Source: Virgibacillus salarius
GTDB lineage: Bacteria > Bacillota > Bacilli > Bacillales > Amphibacillaceae
Reading direction: 5' to 3'
Assembly: GCF_039521925.1 (NCBI RefSeq)
Contig: NZ_BAAACY010000054.1
Coordinates: 1 to 59,450, forward strand
DNA: 59,450 nt
Of this stretch, positions 52,893-59,450 are shown piece by piece (the stretch's first letter is position 1; every line of letters begins with the position of its first letter). The translations under genes were made by a program, and so were the position numbers. Below the pieces are notes generated by a model. It had not been told where the DNA came from. It worked only from the letters and a program-made list of their open reading frames with translations, and did no database searches.

Positions 52893-53778
52893 TATACGGC
52901 CATTTTTGTTTTAATGCTTCGATAAATGCTTCCACGTTTTTTTTACTTTTCATGATTGGTGAATAAACGTAGGAGAATGTTCGATTGAAGGTTGTGTTGT
53001 TTAGTCGGAGAATAGCAAGTTGGTTCTGTTGAACATCTCGCTCTATTACGCTATGCGAAAGCAGCGATAGCCCCATTCCTTTGATAACACTTTCTTTAAC
53101 CCCTTGATTACTACTTATTGTAAGTATCGATTTCGCTTTTACCCCATTTGAACGAATGACATGATTAAGGTATTCCCTTGTACCAGAGCCTTCTTCTCGG
53201 GTCACCCAGGCTTGATTATGCAGTTCCTTCATCGTAATGGTAGCTTTCTTTGCTAGTGGATGGTTGGTCGCAGCTAGAACATATAATTCATCCTGCATAA
53301 ATGGATAAACAGAAAGCTCTTTATCATTCGTCTGCCCTTCAATTAAACCGATATCAACCTGGAATAGTCGTACTCGCTGGACAATTTCTTCTGTGTTGCC
53401 AATGACTACTTCGAGAGTAAGCTCAGGGTATTTATCTTGAAGCTCAACGAGTAAATCGGGAATGATATATTCTCCAATGGTGAAGCTGGCGCCAATTTTT
53501 AAATTGCCTTTAATAGTCTGGTGATGTTCCATGATATCCTGCTTTGTCTGTTCGTAGATTGTTAGAATTTGTTTAGCACGGTGGTATAGCACCTCTCCAG
53601 TGGGCGAAATTTGCATGGATTTAGGTGAACGTATGATTAATTCTGTACCGAACTCTTTCTCTAAATTTTTTATATGCAGGCTGACACTAGGTTGTGATAT
53701 ATGTAATTTCTCAGCTGTCTTCGTAAAATTCCTTTCCTCTACTAACGCGACATAGGTGCGCAATGCATCATAGTACAA
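52888..53778 (-). CDS. LysR-family regulator (CysL/YwfK-like)
   Basis: 296 residues. Winged helix RTYVALVEERNFTKTAEKLH..ISQPSVSLHIKNLEKEFG, then a two-lobed effector domain. It is divergent from the YeiH-type transporter with about 120 AT-rich bp between, the usual layout for a LysR and its target. B. subtilis ywfK (cysL) is likewise beside a related gene (ywfL region differs), so a link to sulfur metabolism is plausible but inferred. The stop is at the edge of a repeat A hairpin. Confidence 0.85.
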   Translation of the reverse strand: MYYDALRTYVALVEERNFTKTAEKLHISQPSVSLHIKNLEKEFGTELIIRSPKSMQISPTGEVLYHRAKQILTIYEQTKQDIMEHHQTIKGNLKIGASFTIGEYIIPDLLVELQDKYPELTLEVVIGNTEEIVQRVRLFQVDIGLIEGQTNDKELSVYPFMQDELYVLAATNHPLAKKATITMKELHNQAWVTREEGSGTREYLNHVIRSNGVKAKSILTISSNQGVKESVIKGMGLSLLSHSVIERDVQQNQLAILRLNNTTFNRTFSYVYSPIMKSKKNVEAFIEALKQKWPYT

Positions 53779-53897
53779 GTTAAACTTCTCCCCTTATTAT
53801 TAATATTACTAATAGTTATGATTATATATATGTATTTTACTAATAATAATACTTTCGGTAAAGTTTAAGTAGAAACCACTTAAAGGAAGTGTCGGTA

Positions 53898-54914
53898 ATG
53901 GGGAAAGCAATTGGTAACCATCAGGCAGATAAGTATGCCTTTGTGAAAGGGGTAGGTATTACATTACTTATCGCTATTATTGCAAAGTATGTTGCTCAGC
54001 TACCATTCTTATCAATTATGGGGCAGTTAGTTATCGCAATTATTATCGGAATGGTATGGAAAGCGACTATCGGTGTTCGGGAAAATTTACAGGCTGGGGT
54101 GACATTCTCGAATAAGAAATTATTGCGCTTTGGCATTATCTTATTAGGAATGCGGTTAAACTTAGCCGATATTTATAACGCGGGAATTGGCGTATTTCTA
54201 ATTGCTGCTATATGTCTGGTAGTAACTTTAATTATTGTTTATGGGTTAACAAAATGGTTTGTTGTAGGCAAACGACTTGGAATCTTAACGGCATGTGGAA
54301 CAGCTATTTGCGGTGCGGCTGCTGTTGTAGCTATCGCGCCACAAGTAAAAGCGAAGGATGATGAAACAGCAGTAGGTGCTGCCACTGTTGCTGTATTAGG
54401 AACGATTTTTACATTAATTTATACGGTTCTATATACAGCTTTACATTTATCACCAGCTGGTTACGGTGTATTCACTGGGGCAACACTGCATGAAGTAGCT
54501 CATGTGGTGGCAGCAGCTGCGGCTGGAGGGAATGATGCCGTAGATTTAGCCGTTATTGTCAAATTAACACGGGTGGCATTACTAGTGCCAGTAGCTATTA
54601 TCATTGGTTATCTCTTTCAGCGAGGTAGTGGGCAAACAGAAAGCAGGCTATCCATGTCTATCATTCCTTGGTTTATTATAGGATTTATTGCAATGAGCGG
54701 ATTTAATACCCTTGGGATTGTATCCGAGGAGGTTGCAGGAGTAATTGTTAATATCGCTTACTTACTTATTGCTATGGCAATGGCAGGTCTCGGTTTAAAT
54801 GTCGATATAAAAACCTTCCGCAAATTAGGTATGAAATCATTTGCTGCGGGAATCATTGGTTCGGTTATTTTAGCTGTTTTAGGGTATACACTTGTAGTGT
54901 TATTCCAGATATAG
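53898..54914 (+). CDS. YeiH/UPF0324-family putative sulfate exporter
   Basis: 338 residues, about ten membrane segments. Family signatures: FGIILLGMRLNLADI, TACGTAICGAAAVVAIAP, ATLHEVAHVVAAA and KLTRVALLVPVAI. The family is annotated as putative sulfate exporters. ATG 53898 follows AAAGGAAG; an upstream GTG in frame is less likely. Divergent LysR gene probably controls it. Confidence 0.85.
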   Translation: MGKAIGNHQADKYAFVKGVGITLLIAIIAKYVAQLPFLSIMGQLVIAIIIGMVWKATIGVRENLQAGVTFSNKKLLRFGIILLGMRLNLADIYNAGIGVFLIAAICLVVTLIIVYGLTKWFVVGKRLGILTACGTAICGAAAVVAIAPQVKAKDDETAVGAATVAVLGTIFTLIYTVLYTALHLSPAGYGVFTGATLHEVAHVVAAAAAGGNDAVDLAVIVKLTRVALLVPVAIIIGYLFQRGSGQTESRLSMSIIPWFIIGFIAMSGFNTLGIVSEEVAGVIVNIAYLLIAMAMAGLGLNVDIKTFRKLGMKSFAAGIIGSVILAVLGYTLVVLFQI

Positions 54915-54984
54915 TAATCTTTTTGACGATAAGGGTAATTGCTTTGCCACCAATAAATAAAATGAAGGAAATAATACTAAAGTG

Positions 54985-55226
54985 TTGAGAGATAACTAAA
55001 ACGGCCATTCTAAAGACGAGTATAAACTACGCTATCTCCAGACATATATGTCGATTCCTTGAAAAAGAAGAGCACTTTTTCTATGTGCGATGTATCACTG
55101 CTGAAGCTTTTTCTTATCCTGTGGAGGGAAGGTATCGGTGAGCCCTAGAGTGCAAAGTATGAGGAGGCTCACCAGCCACCCCACGGGAAAAGAAGTTTTG
55201 GAGTAGCTTGATTGCACGGACCATCC
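54985..55226 (+). repeat. Repeat family D copy
   Basis: GATAACTAAAACGGCC, CATTCTAAAGACGAG, CTACGCTATCTCC, GCACTTTTTCTATGTGCGATG, GGCTCACCAGCC and GTAGCTTGATTGCACGG in order; best shared with 49731-49963 and the inverted copy at 10750-10980. No gene in it. Confidence 0.65.
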
Positions 55227-55286
55227 TTTTAGTAGCTCGTTTTTTCTTTGCATAAAAGCACTTATATCTCAGCCTAATAAAACTCA

Positions 55287-55615
55287 TTATATGTTAAAAA
55301 CGCTTTCGCTTTCTACTTTGCAGATGCGTACAGCATATGTACGATACCATTCATCCCTGCCTTTCCTTTGAGCAGCTTGGTGAACAGCATGTTGCTTCCA
55401 ATGATGAATTGCCTCTAGTGAATTCCAATAGGAAATCGTATAATACCAAGTCCTTTCTCGCGAACGCTCTCAACTCCTAGAAAACCTTCTTGCTTAGCGG
55501 CTAATTCTACCATTTTTTCAGCCATTTTATTATAACCGTTATCATTCTCCGTTCGTTTTGATGTGAAAATAGCTGCGTAATATGGTGGTTTAGGTGTTTT
55601 GGCTATACCAGACAT
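55287..55615 (-). pseudogene. Antibiotic biosynthesis monooxygenase (YqjZ-like), frameshifted
   Basis: From ATG 55615 it reads SGIAKTPKPPYYAAIFTSKR to GFLGVESVREKGLGI. Then GGTATTATACGATT appears to hold two extra bases (AT), since the next frame continues TISYWNSLEAIHHWKQHAVH, QAAQRKGQDEWYRTYAVRIC and ends VESESVFNI at TAA 55287. Together about 108 residues, the size of ABM-domain heme-degrading or quinol-type monooxygenases. A true frameshift or a two-base sequencing error; no other damage seen. Confidence 0.8.
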
Positions 55616-55687
55616 GGACATACCTCCCAGATAGTTAATTACCTTATTATATGTTTATACACGGTTGAATAATAGCATAATAACAAA

Positions 55688-55840
55688 TTTATCCCGCATA
55701 TAACTGGCAGTAAGAACGCACTTTCAGAAATAAAGTGAAACCATAAGGATAAGTATGGTTTAAACTGCCAGTAAATGTCCGATTGGTTCACCTACCAATC
55801 CGTGGGGATAACCCACCCACGGATTGAAGTTTTACTTTAT
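55688..55840 (+). repeat. Repeat family A, short form, tandem unit 1
   Basis: First of three units of about 148 bp. It has stem 1 ACTGGCAGT/ACTGCCAGT, inner AAACCATA/TATGGTTT, GATTGGT/ACCAATC, hairpin ATCCGTGGG/CCCACGGAT, and TTTAT at both ends. The block GGCCTTTAGGTCATACCC of the long form is absent. Confidence 0.95.
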
Positions 55841-55987
55841 CCCGCATATAACTGGCAGTAAGAACGCACTTTCAGAAATAAAGTGAAATCATAAGGATAA
55901 GTATGGTTAAAACTGCCAGTAAATGTCCGATTGGTTCACCTACCAATCCGTGGGGAAAACCACCCACGGATTGAAGTTTCACTTTAT
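55836..55987 (+). repeat. Repeat family A, short form, tandem unit 2
   Basis: Shares TTTAT with units 1 and 3. It differs from unit 1 at a few bases: AAATCATA keeps pairing with TATGGTTA through a G-T pair, and the terminal TTTCACTTTAT is restored. Confidence 0.95.
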
Positions 55988-56134
55988 CCCGCATATAACT
56001 GGCAGTAAGAATCCCACTTTCAGAAATAAAGTGAAATGATAAGGATAAGTATGGTTAAAACTGCCAGTAAATGTCCGATTGGTTCACCTACCAATCCATG
56101 GGGATAACCCACCCACGGATTGAAGTTTCATTTA
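55983..56134 (+). repeat. Repeat family A, short form, tandem unit 3
   Basis: Last unit. Its 3' end is altered to GAAGTTTCATTTACC, losing the terminal TTTAT, and the hairpin is CCATGGGGATAACCCACCCACGG. It is followed by about 230 bp without a gene. Confidence 0.9.
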
Positions 56135-56363
56135 CCGTTTGTTCTATTTAAAAAAAGTTCATGCTTAACGGAGACGCACGCCTGTACAGACAAAAAATAA
56201 CAAGAAAGTAAGTTAGTCTATGGGAAATGATGGTGGGGAATCATTAGTGTTCCGGTAAATACTTCCTTTTGGCGACAACTGATTAGCAGTATAACAACGT
56301 GATATCTTACCAAGGCTTTTTCACCTAGGAGTCTACGTGTTGTTCCTCTACTAACATGAGACT
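56135..56363. other. Intergenic, no gene seen
   Basis: No convincing frame. Near the right side TTTTTCACCTAGGAGTCTACGTGTTGTTCC recalls the GGAGTCTACGT word of family B and may be a decayed end. Confidence 0.35.
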
Positions 56364-56405
56364 GGTAAAGCACAAGTCAAATAATTGTTCGGCTTGTGCT
56401 TTACC
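56364..56405 (-). terminator. Hairpin after the small Phe/Gly-rich protein gene
   Basis: GGTAAAGCACAAG pairs with CTTGTGCTTTACC around 16 bases. It is 25 bp past the stop; there is no clear T run. Confidence 0.6.
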
Positions 56406-56429
56406 TAAAATACGTTTGTCGTAGCATCT

Positions 56430-56777
56430 CTACCACCACCAATATGGGCGGTATGGACCAAACCTCCTTATTCCATAGAATGGAAAACCGAATAGACCGA
56501 ATGGCCCGAAGAAGGGAAATAATCGCTGGTCATTAGCGTCATTTCGATTTGTATCTTGATCAGGAGTAGGAATTAATAAATATAATTGATTATCATCGAA
56601 ACTGTGTAAAATACCTATATAGGTACTTCCGTCATTTACTTCAATCTGAATATATTGATATAACTGTTGTTTACAAAAATCCTTCATATCTACCTGTTGG
56701 TTTACGTTCCAGTTGTTCTCATGCATTGGCTGATAGTCAGCGTGGTTACTTTCCATATGATAATGCGAATGGTTCAT
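56430..56777 (-). CDS. Small hypothetical protein with His-rich start and Phe/Gly/Trp-rich end
   Basis: 115 residues from ATG 56777, behind AAGGAGGTC. The N-terminus is His/Asn-rich (NHSHYHMESNHADYQPMHEN). A short folded part, YIQIEVNDGSTYIGILHSFD, has the look of a small beta barrel. The tail is FPFFGPFGLFGFPFYGIRRF and ends in WWW, typical of spore surface or coat-associated proteins of Bacillales. I do not recognise a named family. Confidence 0.65.
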   Translation of the reverse strand: MNHSHYHMESNHADYQPMHENNWNVNQQVDMKDFCKQQLYQYIQIEVNDGSTYIGILHSFDDNQLYLLIPTPDQDTNRNDANDQRLFPFFGPFGLFGFPFYGIRRFGPYRPYWWW

Positions 56778-56913
56778 CCCATCGACCTCCTTATGTTCAC
56801 CCATATGCTATTCATCTGTGACGAAAAATGTGCAATTGTTTACAAATGGATGTTTGTCATATTTTTTCTTTAGCAATAGAGGTGGCCAAGCAGAGAGCCT
56901 GCTGTTTGTGGAA

Positions 56914-57480
56914 TCAATTGATATTAGTGGTGAGCTTCAATTGTGTTTTCATTTCACTGTTCCACATCTTCATTTTTTCAAGAGCGTAACCATCTGATAG
57001 AATGTCATTTGGCTTATTTCCTTTACCAATGACATAGTCGACAAATTCCATATCCATATATTGAAAAATATAATTGAATTGCTGAATAAGAGGTAATGCC
57101 GCCGTTTTGGGGTCTGGTTTTTCACCTGTGACAATAACATAGGCTTTTTTTCCACGGAATGCTTCCCAAAAATCAATTCGCTTATCCTTCATGTATTGAC
57201 TCCAGCGATCGAAGAATATTTTCATTTGACCAGACATTCCAAACCAATATACTGGCGTAACAAAGAAGTACGTATCATACTTCAAGAATTCAAAAAAGAG
57301 CGCTTCATAATCATCATCTACTGTTTCAAATCCATCTTTATCATGTCGTTTGATCGGATTTAGCTGTTTATCTAGTAAGAACACACGCTTATGTTCGATG
57401 CCGTCTAAAGCTTTATCTGTAAGGTAAGCTGTATTGCCGTCTTTCCTTGAACTACCTAAAAGTGTCATGATTTTCATCAT
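56914..57480 (-). CDS. NADPH-dependent FMN reductase/flavodoxin-fold oxidoreductase
   Basis: About 188 residues. The FMN loop is TLLGSSRKDGNTAYLTDKAL, and FVTPVYWFGMSGQMKIFFDR is the second flavin segment. It reduces quinones, azo or nitro compounds with NAD(P)H. ATG 57480 or 57477 follows GGAGAGG. It is divergent from the LysR gene, its likely regulator. Confidence 0.85.
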   Translation of the reverse strand: MMKIMTLLGSSRKDGNTAYLTDKALDGIEHKRVFLLDKQLNPIKRHDKDGFETVDDDYEALFFEFLKYDTYFFVTPVYWFGMSGQMKIFFDRWSQYMKDKRIDFWEAFRGKKAYVIVTGEKPDPKTAALPLIQQFNYIFQYMDMEFVDYVIGKGNKPNDILSDGYALEKMKMWNSEMKTQLKLTTNIN

Positions 57481-57593
57481 TTTTCCTCTCCTTTGTAATG
57501 ATGCTATAAATAGCATATACTAATTACATAATTCAGTAAAATAGATATATTTGAACATTTAGTTCAATAAAATTGATATAAAGGAAGAGAAGT

Positions 57594-58451
57594 ATGGAAC
57601 TACGTCAGCTTATTACGTTTAAAACGATTGTCGATGTTGGTGGATTTAAGAAAGCTGCAGAGACATTAGGATATGCGCAATCATCGATTACAGCACATAT
57701 AAAGGATTTGGAAAAGGAATTGGGACATCCACTATTTGATCGTATGGGAAAAAAGGTCGTTCTCACACAGGCTGGAAAAAACTTTCTACCTTACGCAACA
57801 GAGATTATTCAACTTTACTCCAAATCCAAGGCTGCGATTCATGCTAGTAGTGAGCCAGCTGGTCCATTAACAATTGGTGCAAGTGAGTCTCTCATGATTT
57901 ATTGGCTTCCAACGTTGATTATGACATTTCGAAAAAAATTTCCTAAAGTTGAATTAACGCTAAAATCACTTCAATATGACAACTTGGAAGGACAGCTGAA
58001 ACGAGGAGATATAGATGTCGCTGTTTTAGTGGAGGAGAATAATTGGTCTCATGATGAATTAATTATTCATAAAATAGCGGAGGATAAGCTATCTTTAGTA
58101 CAGCCCACAGATCATTGCTCTTCATCAACTGCTGAAACAATGCTCGTAACGGAATATGCTTGTAGTTGGCGGCCAATAATTGATCAGCATATAAAAGCGA
58201 TCGGCAACAGCTCGGTTACCAAAGTGGAGCTACCAAGTATTGAAGCAATTAAACAATGTGTACTATGCGGCCTTGGTAATACAATGCTCCCTTATTTCAC
58301 TATAAAAGATAAACTACAGGAAGGTAAACTCGTAGAAATGCCATCCTGTAGCCCATCGAATACAATTGGGATATATACAGCTATCCATAAGAATAAATGG
58401 CTATCGCCTAATCTACAAGCATTTTTGAAGTTGATTAGGGAGCAATTTTAG
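57594..58451 (+). CDS. LysR-family regulator
   Basis: 285 residues. LRQLITFKTIVDVGGFKKAA then LGYAQSSITAHIKDLEKELG is the winged helix; the effector domain follows (GPLTIGASESLMIYWLPTLI). The gap to the divergent flavoprotein gene is 113 bp and AT-rich, with ATTTAGTTCAATAAAATTGA just before the start. GAAGAGAAG precedes ATG 57594. Inducer unknown. Confidence 0.9.
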   Translation: MELRQLITFKTIVDVGGFKKAAETLGYAQSSITAHIKDLEKELGHPLFDRMGKKVVLTQAGKNFLPYATEIIQLYSKSKAAIHASSEPAGPLTIGASESLMIYWLPTLIMTFRKKFPKVELTLKSLQYDNLEGQLKRGDIDVAVLVEENNWSHDELIIHKIAEDKLSLVQPTDHCSSSTAETMLVTEYACSWRPIIDQHIKAIGNSSVTKVELPSIEAIKQCVLCGLGNTMLPYFTIKDKLQEGKLVEMPSCSPSNTIGIYTAIHKNKWLSPNLQAFLKLIREQF

Positions 58452-58464
58452 ATATTGTAGTAGT

Positions 58465-58620
58465 TTTATCCCGTACATAACTGGCAGTAAGCTCCCCACT
58501 TCAAACAATAAAGTGAAACCAATTGGTAAGTAGCTGGCACTGACTGCCGGTAAATGTCCGATTGGTTCAAAGATCTTTTAGGTCATGCCCTTATTTCCAC
58601 TGCTTGAAGTTTTACTTTAT
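58465..58620 (+). repeat. Repeat family A copy
   Basis: TTTATCCCGTACATAACTGG, ACTGGCAGT/ACTGCCGGT, AATAAAGTGAAACCAATTGG, GTCCGATTGGTTCAAAG, GGTCATGCCCTT and the end CTTGAAGTTTTACTTTAT. The left arm of the 3' hairpin is lost. Confidence 0.85.
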
Positions 58621-58830
58621 ATAGTGGACTTTTGAACAATATACGGATCGTTAACGTCTACGTAAGTGTCCATTGTAATCATGACAACGATGACAAGCAG
58701 AATCGAACACGAAGTTAATTTTTTGGAAGTGTAAATCCAAGTAGATATAAAACAAGAGGAGAAATGCATAGACAAATTTATAAACATTGGAATATAGTAT
58801 TGTAGCGATATTGAGAGGGAGGTGTAAGCA
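58621..58830. other. Leader region of the phospholipase-like gene
   Basis: No gene recognised. It should hold the promoter for the small phospholipase-like gene; no strong -35/-10 pair stood out. Confidence 0.3.
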
Positions 58831-59130
58831 TTGAGGCAACCTAGACCAATGAAGCACCACCCAAGATTTTGTTTTCCGCGAGGGTATAGGTGGTGTGGTC
58901 CTGGCTGTAGCGGTCCTGGAGAGCCGATAAATGACGTTGATGCAGCCTGCAAAGCCCATGATGAATGCTATCAAAAATACGGAGATCCATGCAGATGTGA
59001 TCGAGAATTTATGAAGCGTCTCCAATCTAAAATAGACCCAACGACAGAGAAAGGGAGACATGCTCGCACGTTATACAAATATATGCGACTACAAACGGCA
59101 TTCACTTGTGGTTTTAAAAATCGCAGATAA
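58831..59130 (+). CDS. Phospholipase A2-like small protein
   Basis: 99 residues, TTG start behind GGGAGGTG. It carries the secreted/parvovirus-type PLA2 core: calcium loop WCGPGCSGPGEPINDVDAAC, then the catalytic His-Asp in CKAHDECYQKYG and CRCDREFMKRL with paired Cys. PLA2 enzymes cut the sn-2 ester of phospholipids. There is no signal peptide, and the N-terminus is basic and His/Arg/Pro-rich. Proteins like this are found in some Bacillus species, sometimes named after parvovirus VP1. The calcium and catalytic residues look intact; activity is inferred. Confidence 0.8.
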   Translation: MRQPRPMKHHPRFCFPRGYRWCGPGCSGPGEPINDVDAACKAHDECYQKYGDPCRCDREFMKRLQSKIDPTTEKGRHARTLYKYMRLQTAFTCGFKNRR

Positions 59131-59142
59131 GTACATGTTAAG

Positions 59143-59163
59143 CCATGAGATTCTAACTCATGG
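59143..59163 (+). terminator. Terminator after the phospholipase-like gene
   Basis: CCATGAG-ATTCTAA-CTCATGG then TTATTTT, 13 bp past the stop codon. Confidence 0.8.
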
Positions 59164-59173
59164 TTATTTTAAT

Positions 59174-59432
59174 AAGTTAAGAAAGTATAAAATCAGTGCA
59201 ATGACTGCGTTAAGCCAAGTAGTTATTTTGAAATGTTAGATGTATATTGGCAATGCTCCGACTAATTACTTCGCTTTCGGCGGGCACGGCCTCAACTAAC
59301 TTTGCAAAGAAGAACACGTTGCAAAGTGGATTTTCAGCTCGCGCTAATCCCGCAGGAGTCTACGTAATTAGTCTCCGCTATGAGAATGTGCAACAATTCT
59401 TGTCATAAGTAATAGGTTGACTTTTTTTACAA
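59174..59432. repeat. Repeat family B, copy 2
   Basis: Near-identical to 34811-35069. The stem arm is ACTAATTAC (59261-59269) with partner GTAATTAGT (59364-59372): the G to T change is matched by C to A opposite, relative to copy 1. The CTTTGCAA/TTGCAAAG hairpin is unchanged. Confidence 0.85.
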
Positions 59433-59450
59433 TGGGTAAAGTGAAAATCG

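Noticed and set aside
55688..56134. Triple tandem repeat as a possible CRISPR array
   Set aside because: Units are 147-148 bp and nearly identical throughout, with no unique spacers of 25-40 bp and no cas genes nearby.
17061..58620. Family A as ordinary rho-independent terminators only
   Set aside because: Most copies are 147-185 bp with conserved 5' halves and no T run after the hairpin; the terminator role fits only the isolated 3' ends.
1..59450. tRNA, rRNA or metabolite riboswitch
   Set aside because: No cloverleaf, ribosomal or known aptamer consensus (T-box, TPP, SAM, lysine, purine) was recognised by eye; a covariance search would be decisive.

Overview
The window reads as chromosomal DNA of a low-GC, spore-forming Bacillaceae bacterium (Virgibacillus/Oceanobacillus-like is my inference; the genus is not proven). 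The grounds are strong Gram-positive ribosome binding sites with frequent TTG/GTG starts, a CotF-type spore coat protein, many genes whose closest relatives I know from Bacillus subtilis, and several families of short intergenic repeats. I see no phage, plasmid, CRISPR array, tRNA, rRNA or complete insertion sequence.

Layout. 1-10.7 kb: membrane-anchored cupredoxin, lipoprotein, broken ridA-like gene, SWIM/SNF2 helicase, cold shock protein, CotF-like coat protein, and a pentein-family enzyme followed by a frameshifted amino-acid permease. 11-17 kb: a complete neotrehalosadiamine/kanosamine locus (ntdR divergent from ntdA-ntdB-ntdC, then a glcP-like sugar transporter). 17-23 kb: YqcI/YcgG protein, LysE exporter, DUF3889/RlpA-like protein, and the phosphatidylethanolamine genes pssA and psd with a DedA protein. 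23-31 kb: PadR regulator with its membrane partner, SLAP-domain protein, 2-hydroxyacid dehydrogenase, HAD protein, YdbS/YdbT PH-domain pair with a broken LURP-one-like gene, and the adaA-alkA-adaB alkylation-repair operon. 31.7-42.6 kb: an anaerobic/molybdenum island with fnr, mobB, a decayed moaE-moaD remnant, moeA, a narK fused to a PAS domain, the nitrosative-stress repair protein ric, class III ribonucleotide reductase nrdD-nrdG, and modA-modB. Its promoters carry FNR-type boxes, and nrdD also has a pair of NrdR boxes. 43-59 kb: SDR, AraC, methyltransferase and GNAT genes; a surface-protein locus (XRE regulator, thioester/CnaB LPXTG adhesin, sortase); a secreted metzincin; two LysR-target pairs; and a small phospholipase-A2-like protein.

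The most striking non-genic feature is repeat family A: about eighteen full or partial copies of a 147-185 bp element bounded at both ends by TTTAT. It has nested inverted repeats whose arms change together between copies, and the 3' end is complementary to an internal loop. It occurs singly, as a triple tandem array, and as isolated 3' hairpins between convergent genes. TTTAT ends and extragenic placement recall the bcr1 elements of the B. cereus group. Three further families (B, C, D) and one 58-bp palindromic insertion with a 5-bp target duplication are also present.

At least five loci look broken (ridA-like, permease, LURP-one-like, moaE-moaD, ABM monooxygenase). One is clearly due to the small insertion and one to deletion; the others are small frameshifts or stops.
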